A DNA stretch of 11,613 bases, taken from NCBI GenBank assembly GCA_009774155.1, contig VSNE01000054.1, positions 1 through 11,613 on the forward strand. The letters are read 5' to 3'. Of the stretch, positions 5,650 through 11,613 are shown piece after piece. Source of the DNA: Lachnospiraceae bacterium. GTDB taxonomy: Bacteria > Bacillota > Clostridia > Lachnospirales > Lachnospiraceae. The notes under the pieces were generated by a model that was given only the letters and a program-made list of their open reading frames with translations, was not told where the DNA came from and did not search any database. A program made the translations under genes and the position numbers. The stretch's first letter is position 1. Each line of letters begins with the position of its first letter.

Positions 5650-8443
5650 CGCTAAAGATTTATATACGGCAAATCACCTGATCGATCAGGAACAGTCCGA
5701 ATATGGATTTCATTTAGAAAGCGAAAACGGCGGATTTCATTACCGGCGTTTTATCAACACACTGGATTTCAGCCTGGATTTAATACAGCTCCGGGCCGCA
5801 GGAAATCAGCGGCTTCCTAAAAAGGACCCGTTATCCTTTGAATATTCAGGAAAAGAATATTCCAACAAAATCATCAATGTAACCTTCAAATATGCCTATA
5901 AGGAGTTCAATAAGCTCAGAAAAAACACCTATGCAGCGGACGGATATACATTAAACGAACTGCATTTCAGCGATTCCATTGCACTGGACCGCAATCATCA
6001 TGTGATCGGAATTGTTGTCAATACTCCGGTGAAAAATGTACGCACGGATCTGCCGGATTTTTTTGAACAGGCAGAAAACGAACATGGAGAAAAAATATAC
6101 CGGGCGAAAATGATTCCGGTCAAATACTCCGTGGAACAACTGCGCCACTATTTATATAAAAACGGTTTTACCTGTGAGGGCCGCAGATATGTAAGATTCA
6201 AAAGATCCTCCGGCTCTGCAAGGATCGGTAAATGTCTCTTTATTGACGAAAGATTATATGATGCCGTTCACCAATGGGAAATGTGCGGACTATCCATAAA
6301 GGAAGGCGACGAGGTGGATCTGGCCGCGCTGGAGGCATATATCTCCCTCCCCACAAGCAGCATTATCGATGTCATTAAAATCGAACCTAAAAATATCCTT
6401 GTGATTCCGGACTATGAAAGTAATTTTAAAAGCGACTGCATTGTTACAGAAATCAACGACGAGAAATGGCTGGTCACATCGGAAAAGGAGGCCGTTATTT
6501 CCAATTCCATTTTCGACGGACAGTCTTTGATCGACCAGACGCTTATGGGCGATTTTTCCGAATACGGAATGCTGCTGCTGCGAAACCGTTTTTTTAAATC
6601 ATGCTGCTTTAACACAAATATCTCTCAGTGGTTTCGGGACCGTAATATCACCGAGCTGTCCCAGCTTCACAGGGATTCCATAACCATAGCAGAATGTATT
6701 GAGGATATTAAATTAATTACGACTCCCAGCAGTATAAAATATGCAAAATTCAACTCCGTCATGGACTGGCTGAATTCCGTCGATCCTGTATTCGGTGTGG
6801 TGAAGCACGAAAAAAAGACCCATTTTTTCGACGGACAAATGGTACAGGCCCATTATCAGCTATTAAATACAGTCCGCCTGTCTGAGGACAAGACAAAGGA
6901 ACTGCTCGCCCCGGCCTTAAAGTATGTCTCTGATATGAACAGCAATCCGGAGGTTTTCCGGCATCACATAAAATGCGGTTTATTAAACGGCAAATCCGAA
7001 TATGAGGATATTGATATGTCGATGAAGGACAAAAACGAAATATTTTTTAAAATGATGCTGTTATCCGGAGATTTTATTAAAACAAAATTGTACTATGATT
7101 TCAAAAAAGATACCTGTAAATCTTATATTAAAAATATGAAGAAAGGACACATATTAATAGACGGCAATTATTCCGTGCTGTTTGGAAATCCCTATGAAAT
7201 GCTTTTGCAGACAATCGGCCGGTTCGACGGAACCACTTCTCTTTTGCCGGGAAATATACATACTTCCAGATATCCATGGGGAAAGAAAATACTGGGCTGC
7301 AGAAGCCCCCATATTTCCACCTCCAACATTTTGATAGCAAATAATATGAAGCATGACCTGATCGACAGATATTTCAACCTTACGGAAGAAATTGTATGTA
7401 TAAACTCGATCAACGAAAATATTCTGGAACGGTTATCAGGAGCGGACTTTGATTCCGACAGCATGATTATATCAGACAATCAAATTATTATTGATGCGGC
7501 TCTGAAATACTATGACCTGTTTAAAGTGCCTGTAAACCATGTGTCCGCCAAAAAAGTAAAAAGATATTACAGCGCAGAGGACAAAGCAGATCTGGATTTT
7601 CGCACCAGCAACAATAAAATCGGTGAAATTGTAAATCTGTCCCAGGAGCTGAACACCATTATGTGGAACCTGATCAACGCTCCCGAGAATGCGGAGAAAC
7701 CAAATTCCGAAATTTATGAAAGCATCAGGGAAATATATTACGATATCTGCCGGCTGAGCGTCATGTCCGGAATTGAAATTGATAAGGCAAAAAAGGAATT
7801 TGACGTCAATGCGGAGCTGGAAATCAAAAAAATAAAGGCGAAGCATATTGAAAAAACCGACGACGGAAAGATGGTCAAGCCGGAATTTCTCGGATATATA
7901 GCCAAAACAAAGGGGTACTATAACCCTGAAAAAAAATGCTACAGGTACCATGACACAACGATGGATTATCTGGTAAAAATCATCTCCTCGTCCAGATCCA
8001 GAAAATCAGGCGCCAAATCCTTTATTCCGTTTTCCGACTGCTTTCGTTTTGAAGAATACGATGTAAAAAAAGTGAAATACAGTCAGATCAATAAAATCAT
8101 CGGCTGGTGTCTGAATATGAATCATAAGCTATCGGCAATATGGGCCAGCGATTACTATGAGGATGAGGAGAAGGCGAATCTGGCAGCATTGGAAAAGGAC
8201 ATTCTCTATTCCAATATAAACAGTCTTAAGATGAGCAGGCATACCTTATTTTATTTAGTAAAATGCATTGACAATAAAAAATACTCCCCCATCTCCAGAT
8301 TGCTGTTTTATGCATTATTCAACTATAAGAATCTGATACAGGAGCTGGTAGATCCGTCAAATGCCCCAAATACTTACTTAGTAAAGGATAAAGCCGGAGA
8401 CATTGTTTTATATAATATTCATTATAAGCTGGCCGCCCTATAG
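5615..8443 (+). CDS. Single-chain double-psi beta-barrel RNA polymerase (YonO/QDE-1-like), 942 aa
   Basis: This is a large soluble protein whose motifs match the superfamily of cellular RNA polymerase beta/beta' subunits, eukaryotic RdRPs such as QDE-1, and single-subunit phage enzymes such as YonO. In order: a region with RFKRSSGSARIGKCLFID (about 194-211); FDGQSL (300-305) followed by LLLRNRFFKSCCFNT (320-334), resembling the RdRP pattern DGxG...Q.R..G.KG of the first barrel; DGNYSVLFGNP (516-526); GCRSPHIS (561-568), like the R.P.H segment before the active site; and GADFDSDSM (609-617), equivalent to NADFDGDQM of beta', with D611, D613 and D615 as the presumed metal ligands. The gap between the last two motifs fits the family. 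The length is close to YonO (about 900). The middle Gly of DFDGD is Ser here. The ATG follows AAGGAGG and overlaps ORF201. Whether the template is DNA or RNA cannot be read from sequence; a phage DNA-dependent role is the likeliest. Confidence 0.8.
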   Translation: MNRNALYIPSIDAKDLYTANHLIDQEQSEYGFHLESENGGFHYRRFINTLDFSLDLIQLRAAGNQRLPKKDPLSFEYSGKEYSNKIINVTFKYAYKEFNKLRKNTYAADGYTLNELHFSDSIALDRNHHVIGIVVNTPVKNVRTDLPDFFEQAENEHGEKIYRAKMIPVKYSVEQLRHYLYKNGFTCEGRRYVRFKRSSGSARIGKCLFIDERLYDAVHQWEMCGLSIKEGDEVDLAALEAYISLPTSSIIDVIKIEPKNILVIPDYESNFKSDCIVTEINDEKWLVTSEKEAVISNSIFDGQSLIDQTLMGDFSEYGMLLLRNRFFKSCCFNTNISQWFRDRNITELSQLHRDSITIAECIEDIKLITTPSSIKYAKFNSVMDWLNSVDPVFGVVKHEKKTHFFDGQMVQAHYQLLNTVRLSEDKTKELLAPALKYVSDMNSNPEVFRHHIKCGLLNGKSEYEDIDMSMKDKNEIFFKMMLLSGDFIKTKLYYDFKKDTCKSYIKNMKKGHILIDGNYSVLFGNPYEMLLQTIGRFDGTTSLLPGNIHTSRYPWGKKILGCRSPHISTSNILIANNMKHDLIDRYFNLTEEIVCINSINENILERLSGADFDSDSMIISDNQIIIDAALKYYDLFKVPVNHVSAKKVKRYYSAEDKADLDFRTSNNKIGEIVNLSQELNTIMWNLINAPENAEKPNSEIYESIREIYYDICRLSVMSGIEIDKAKKEFDVNAELEIKKIKAKHIEKTDDGKMVKPEFLGYIAKTKGYYNPEKKCYRYHDTTMDYLVKIISSSRSRKSGAKSFIPFSDCFRFEEYDVKKVKYSQINKIIGWCLNMNHKLSAIWASDYYEDEEKANLAALEKDILYSNINSLKMSRHTLFYLVKCIDNKKYSPISRLLFYALFNYKNLIQELVDPSNAPNTYLVKDKAGDIVLYNIHYKLAAL

Positions 8444-8491
8444 TCATCTTCCGTAAAAGCTCCGAAAACGGTCGAAAAAAACTTGTTTCAG

Positions 8492-8532
8492 GTCCCAAAA
8501 CCCAAATAAAATCAAGGGTTTTGGGACTTTTT
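8492..8532 (+). terminator. Strong intrinsic terminator after the RNA polymerase gene
   Basis: A perfect 12-bp stem (GTCCCAAAACCC 8492-8503 with GGGTTTTGGGAC 8516-8527) and a 12-base A/T-rich loop precede five T. It separates the polymerase unit from the lysis genes for host polymerase. The stem is followed leftward by no T-run. Confidence 0.9.
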
Positions 8533-8574
8533 CATAAGGGGGCTATTGGATAAAAAATAAACCGAAGGAGAGGA

Positions 8575-8652
8575 ATGATTATGAAAACAAAGCAACATTG
8601 TCCCCAAAAAAACACTCAGGAAAGGAGGAAGCAGGATGATTACAGCAGATGA
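8575..8652 (+). CDS. Possible leader peptide overlapping the endolysin start (23-25 aa)
   Basis: A short frame begins at ATG 8575 (or 8581, MKTKQHCPQKNTQERRKQ) after GGAGAGG and ends with TGA at 8650-8652, 17 bases inside the endolysin gene. The endolysin ribosome site AAAGGAGG lies within it and is read as Gln-Glu-Arg-Arg. This layout suits translational coupling of endolysin to the leader. The peptide is basic and has no recognised family. It may equally be chance, since the region is short. Confidence 0.4.
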   Translation: MIMKTKQHCPQKNTQERRKQDDYSR

Positions 8653-9436
8653 CATACTAAATAAGGCAGCCAGCTATATCGGAACAAAGGAACGCCCGGC
8701 AAATTCAAATAATGTGATCTTTAATACCCATTATTATGGACAGGCCGTCAGAGGAGCCGCATATCCCTGGTGCTGCAGCTTTGTCTGGGATATATTCCGC
8801 ATGTGCAACGCGGGCCGCCTGTTCTGCGGCGGAGCAAAAACCGCATACTGCCCCGCTGTGGAGTCATGGGCCAGGAATAAAAAAATCTGGTATGCCAATA
8901 CAAAGGGAAAAAAGGGCGATCTGTGCCTGATGGATTTCGGCAAAGGCCGCGCATCCCATATCGGCATTGTTGAAAGGAAAAACCCGGACGGCTCCTATAC
9001 CGTAATTGAAGGAAATACTTCCGTTTCTTCTGATGACAACGGCGGAAGCGTTATGCGCAGAACCCGTTATGCCAGAAATATCCGCGGGTTCGCCCGCCCA
9101 GAATACGAGGAACCTGCATCAGCTTCTTACACTCACCGTACCTTTGTAAAAGAGGTACAGTCCGCAGTCGGAGCAAAGACCGACGGAATTGCAGGCGCTG
9201 AAACTTTGTCGAAGACCGTAACCATATCCAGATCAAAGAACAGCAGGCATGCGGCCGTAAAGCCAATCCAGAAATATTTTAATTCCATCGGATACGATTG
9301 CGGAGAAGCAGACTGCATTGCCGGAGCCAGATTCGATGCGGCGGTAAAGGCATTCCAAAGGGCAAATGGCTGTATCGCTGACGGTGAAATTACGGCAGGT
9401 AAAACAACCTGGAAAAAACTGCTGAAAATGATATAA
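8636..9436 (+). CDS. Phage-type endolysin: CHAP amidase/peptidase with C-terminal peptidoglycan-binding repeats
   Basis: This is a 266-residue murein hydrolase. The N-terminal CHAP domain (about 5-155) has the nucleophile in YPWCCSFVWDIF (C46, next to C47), the histidine in ASHIGIVE (H108) and a third polar residue in VIEGNTS (E125 or N127). CHAP enzymes cut peptide cross-links or the MurNAc-Ala amide. Two peptidoglycan-binding-like segments follow: TFVKEVQSAVGAKTDGIAGAETL (169-191) and VKPIQKYFNSIGYDCG...DAAVKAFQRANGCIADGEITAGKTTWKKLL (208-263). Wording of this type is common in endolysins of Clostridia phages. There is no signal peptide, so export to the wall needs the holin just downstream. 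The start at 8636 follows AAAGGAGG. The gene lies between the polymerase terminator and the holin, forming a lysis cassette. Confidence 0.9.
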   Translation: MITADDILNKAASYIGTKERPANSNNVIFNTHYYGQAVRGAAYPWCCSFVWDIFRMCNAGRLFCGGAKTAYCPAVESWARNKKIWYANTKGKKGDLCLMDFGKGRASHIGIVERKNPDGSYTVIEGNTSVSSDDNGGSVMRRTRYARNIRGFARPEYEEPASASYTHRTFVKEVQSAVGAKTDGIAGAETLSKTVTISRSKNSRHAAVKPIQKYFNSIGYDCGEADCIAGARFDAAVKAFQRANGCIADGEITAGKTTWKKLLKMI

Positions 9437-9473
9437 CAAAATAACAACGCAAACATTTAAGGAGGAATTTATC

Positions 9474-9782
9474 ATGGACGAAAGATTATTTAATATGATC
9501 CTTTTGTGTATTCCGGCGGCGGGCGCAGTCATTACAGGATTTATTATCCCTTATATGAAGGCCAAAATCTCCGCTGTCCGGATGGACGAGATCATTAAGT
9601 GGGTAGCCAAGGCAGTTCAGGCGGCAGAGGTTCTTTTCGATGCCCCCGGGGAAGGAAAAAGGAAACGTGAATATGTCATCCATTTTATTGACAGGATGTT
9701 TAACTCTAAAAAAACAGTTATTACCAAGGATCAGATTCACATTCTGCTGGAGGCTGCCTGGAAGGAAATGACAGGAAGATAA
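9474..9782 (+). CDS. Phage holin, LLH-type (102 aa)
   Basis: A small membrane protein with one strong hydrophobic segment (about residues 7-27, LLCIPAAGAVITGFIIPY) followed by an amphipathic, charged tail. The tail carries WVAKAVQAAEVLFDAPGEGKRKREYV and a C-terminal DQIHILLEAAWKEM, matching the LL-H phage holin family pattern of W...AV.AAE...G..K...V ending in IEAAV. Holins form membrane lesions that let endolysin reach the wall and time lysis. It starts at ATG 9474 after AAGGAGGAATTTATC, 37 bases after the endolysin, and is followed within 21 bases by the next gene. Endolysin first and holin second reverses the commoner order. Confidence 0.82.
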   Translation: MDERLFNMILLCIPAAGAVITGFIIPYMKAKISAVRMDEIIKWVAKAVQAAEVLFDAPGEGKRKREYVIHFIDRMFNSKKTVITKDQIHILLEAAWKEMTGR

Positions 9783-9803
9783 GGAAAGGCGGAGCAATTG
9801 AAA

Positions 9804-10373
9804 ATGACCGATTTATTTGCAGAATATTTTACGGCGCCAGATCCAGGTATCCTGACTGCTGCTGCGGCTTCTGTCTGCCTTCTGTTCTGGTATATTTTAA
9901 AAAACCAGAAAACCATTCGGGAGTTTATTGACAAGCTGTACGACAGGAGAAAAACAAGAGAAGAATTATTAAAAGCAATCCGGGAAAATCAGGCTGAAAT
10001 AAAGCAGCTTATGGAAAACCGGCTGCACGACCGCAGGCAGTCTCTGCTCATTCAAAAGGAGCTTACCGAATCCATATCTTCCATTTCCCAGAAAATCGAC
10101 GATATGCAGAAAAACACCGATCAAAGATTCTATGAAAGCGAGCAGAAAAACAACAAACGCATCCGTGCGGAATTAAAGGATAAAATCAGCCAGTCCTACC
10201 GATATTACCACTCCTCGGGAAGGATCAACGATATGGAGCTGGAGGCATTGGAGGATCTGATTGAAGAATATGAATCGGCCGACGGAAAAAACAGCTTTGT
10301 ACACACCGTTGTGCAGAAAGAAATGTACACCTGGGAGAAAGACGACAAAGTCAAAAGCCCCGCAGCAGGCTGA
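9804..10373 (+). CDS. Membrane-anchored coiled-coil protein of the lysis cassette (189-191 aa)
   Basis: The protein has one membrane segment near its N terminus (ILTAAAASVCLLFWYIL, about 17-33). A long charged helix with heptad character follows (about 36-125, with REELLKAIRENQAEIKQLMEN and QKELTESISSISQKIDDMQ). A conserved-looking tail closes it: ELKDKISQSYRYYHSSGRINDMELEALEDLIEEY (about 125-158). Tails of this kind (a Y.YY..G.I...E...L..L...Y pattern) are found on small phage proteins encoded beside holins. It may be a second holin, a holin partner or a spanin-like protein. The start is either TTG 9798 or ATG 9804; GGAG (9791-9794) suits the ATG and AGGAAAGG (9782-9789) the TTG. Its stop codon lies in the loop of the terminator that closes the cassette. 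Confidence 0.72.
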   Translation: MTDLFAEYFTAPDPGILTAAAASVCLLFWYILKNQKTIREFIDKLYDRRKTREELLKAIRENQAEIKQLMENRLHDRRQSLLIQKELTESISSISQKIDDMQKNTDQRFYESEQKNNKRIRAELKDKISQSYRYYHSSGRINDMELEALEDLIEEYESADGKNSFVHTVVQKEMYTWEKDDKVKSPAAG

Positions 10374-10382
10374 CGGGGTTTT
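10358..10382 (+). terminator. Terminator of the lysis cassette
   Basis: CCCCG (10358-10362) pairs with CGGGG (10374-10378), followed by four T. The stem spans the stop codon of the preceding gene. It is short but G/C-rich; flanking AG/TT can add a weak extension. Confidence 0.6.
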
Positions 10383-10390
10383 AAACCTGC

Positions 10391-10460
10391 AGCGCGGCAG
10401 AGCCGCGGGGTATTTGACCCTCGCGGCATTCGTCAAATGGATGCTTCGCATCCGCTTGAC
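10391..10460. repeat. Palindromic, repeat-like block with several overlapping hairpins
   Basis: The block has CGCGGC-AGA-GCCGCG, then GGGT/ACCC, then a long imperfect hairpin, GTCAA(AT)GGATGC-TTC-GCATCC(GC)TTGAC (10432-10460). The segment ATTTGAC (10412-10418) can also pair with GTCAAAT (10432-10438), which competes with that hairpin. It has no open frame and no T-run. The G/C-rich palindromic style, with TTCG-type turns and the words GGGTATTTGACCC and GCTTGAC, resembles the repeated extragenic palindromes I recall from Lachnospiraceae genomes. That match is from memory and unchecked. Confidence 0.5.
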
Positions 10461-10515
10461 TCATTGCCCGAAGAAATAAAAAAAGAATTATTTTTTAAAA
10501 ATTCAGTGAAATAGC

Positions 10516-10544
10516 TTTACATTATTTTTCCTCTATGGTACTCT
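10516..10544 (+). promoter_or_regulatory. Possible promoter of the DUF262 gene
   Basis: TTTACA (10516-10521) and TACTCT (10539-10544) are 17 bases apart, with TGG directly before the -10 box (extended -10). The -10 hexamer itself is poor. The gene stands behind a terminator, so it should have its own promoter; this is the best candidate. Confidence 0.35.
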
Positions 10545-10583
10545 GAAAACATTATATCTTTTAATTTTTCGGAGGTGCATTTT

Positions 10584-11555
10584 ATGGATTATATTTGCAG
10601 GACAAGAGCGCTGCAGTCTTTAACAAGAGATATTGCCAAAGGGAAAATTTTACTTTCCCATGAGCTTCAGAGAAAAGAAGGCCAGTGGAACAGGATGCAG
10701 AAATCAGATTTAATTGACAGCCTGCTCAGAGGCTATCCCCTTAACCCTACTTACGGAGTTAAGCAGGACAATAAAATTGCTATCATTGACGGGGTACAGA
10801 GATTATCGACGATAAGAGACTTTATTAACGGAAAATTTACATTATCCAAAGCTTTGGAGCCTGTTGTCATCAACGGCGAAGAAAAAAATATTGCCGGATT
10901 GAAATTTAATAAGTTTGACGATGACACCAGAGAAGCGCTCATCAGCTCTGAGCTTCAAATATACGAGCTGAGTGATTATACAGATAAGGATGTGCGGGAA
11001 ATGTTCCGAAGACAGAATAACGGAACCGCCTTAAAGCCTTCACAGAAGCTTACCGCCGTAGAAAGCGCGGAGCTGAACAGCTTAATTTACAGCCTGTGCC
11101 GCCATCCGTTCCTGTCTAAAGTCGTCTCCGCCACCCAGGCCAAAAGAGATATGGATAAAGACGTCATCCGGGAACTGCTGATGCTGACTTCCGCGTCAGA
11201 GGAAAATCCCATTACCTCCTTCAGAGCAAAGGATATGGGTGCTTTTATTGCGGAATATGAGATTGACGAAGGTAAGATAGAATTAATAAAGCAGGCTCTG
11301 GACAGACTGGACGAGGCCTTTGAAGACAATGTAAAGGTTCCCAAAACCTCAGTTTCCATGATCTGCTTTGGCATGTACTGCGTGATCAAAGACAATAAAG
11401 ACATTTCCAGATATATCAACTGGGTAAAGGAAGACTTTCTTGCAAACTATGATACCAATGACACCTACAAGCAGTACTGCACAAGCGGCACGTCCAGCAA
11501 TACGAATGTCACAGGCAGACTGAATTACTTCAGGAATATTATACAGGAAATGTAA
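10584..11555 (+). CDS. DUF262-domain protein (323 aa), probable ParB-like NTPase/nuclease fold
   Basis: The N-terminal DUF262 (GmrSD N-terminal, ParB/sulfiredoxin-like) signature is clear: LSHELQRKEGQWNRMQKSDLIDSLLRGYPLNP (24-55), then AIIDGVQRLSTIRDF (66-80). The family motif is DGQQR; here it is DGVQR (69-73). DUF262 proteins include the GmrS half of the GmrSD type IV restriction system and many phage and defence-island proteins. The usual C-terminal DUF1524 HNH nuclease domain is absent; the remainder (about 120-323) is helical and unrecognised. A defence, counter-defence or transcription-associated role are all possible. The start is ATG 10584, seven bases after GGAGGT (10571-10576); a GTG at 10575 overlaps that site and is unlikely. 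The gene is monocistronic on its left side, behind a terminator and a repeat block. Confidence 0.82.
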   Translation: MDYICRTRALQSLTRDIAKGKILLSHELQRKEGQWNRMQKSDLIDSLLRGYPLNPTYGVKQDNKIAIIDGVQRLSTIRDFINGKFTLSKALEPVVINGEEKNIAGLKFNKFDDDTREALISSELQIYELSDYTDKDVREMFRRQNNGTALKPSQKLTAVESAELNSLIYSLCRHPFLSKVVSATQAKRDMDKDVIRELLMLTSASEENPITSFRAKDMGAFIAEYEIDEGKIELIKQALDRLDEAFEDNVKVPKTSVSMICFGMYCVIKDNKDISRYINWVKEDFLANYDTNDTYKQYCTSGTSSNTNVTGRLNYFRNIIQEM

Positions 11556-11596
11556 CAATTGAAAGCAAATAAAAAGGGGCGATAAAAGGGAAAAAA

Positions 11597-11613
11597 GAAG
11601 GTGTAAAAAATGA
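11597..11613 (+). other. Likely ribosome site and start of a further gene at the window edge
   Basis: GAAGG (11597-11601), eight bases before an ATG at 11610, looks like the start of the next rightward gene. Only one codon is visible, so nothing can be said of its product. The 54 bases before it hold no gene. Confidence 0.3.

Noticed and set aside
10432..10460. Hairpin as a second terminator
   Set aside because: No T-run follows on the plus strand, and on the minus strand the T-rich stretch precedes the stem instead of following it.
4144..11613. Integrase, recombinase or phage structural genes
   Set aside because: None is present in the window; prophage status therefore rests only on the lysis genes, the polymerase and the tRNA context.

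Overview
The window looks like a chromosomal segment from a Lachnospiraceae-type gut Clostridium. The left third is ordinary cell-wall and division DNA. From about 4.3 kb onward it looks like the edge of a prophage or phage-derived element. The taxonomic guess rests on the MraY, FtsW, MurA and DivIB sequences, the Clostridia-type endolysin repeats, the TTG and GTG starts with strong AGGAGG sites, and a GAAC-N4-GTTT LexA-type box.

Left part (1-4143). Four genes lie on the minus strand in the order mraY, ftsW, murA, divIB; divIB runs off the window. They make and handle lipid II precursors and the septal machinery, and they read from their own promoter just upstream of mraY. A tRNA-Gly(CCC) gene on the plus strand starts from a promoter placed back to back with the mraY promoter. 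A tRNA 3' end is a usual attachment site, and the foreign-looking DNA starts beyond it. No integrase and no second copy of the tRNA end are visible, so the element boundary is an inference.

Control region (4144-5040). About 200 bases show nothing recognisable. They are followed by a strong promoter and a roughly 140-nt RNA with three stem-loops ending in a terminator. I do not recognise this RNA. A perfect TTGACA-17-TATAAT promoter on the opposite strand points back through it. Next come a LexA-type box, a second rightward promoter, a 9-bp inverted repeat at its expected start, and a small ORF.

Polymerase module (5044-8533). A 201-aa protein of unknown function overlaps the start of a 942-aa protein. 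The larger protein carries the hallmarks of the double-psi beta-barrel RNA polymerase superfamily in a single chain (YonO of SPbeta, QDE-1-like RdRPs, the crAss-like phage polymerase). Its metal-binding motif reads DFDSD, not DFDGD. A strong intrinsic terminator closes the unit.

Lysis module (8575-10382) and right end. A possible leader peptide, a CHAP endolysin with peptidoglycan-binding repeats, an LLH-type holin and a membrane-anchored coiled-coil protein follow, then a terminator and a palindromic repeat-like block. A DUF262-family protein is the last complete gene. The simplest model is an SOS-responsive phage unit that makes its own single-subunit RNA polymerase, possibly to transcribe the lysis and late genes beside it. 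That link is inferred from gene order only.
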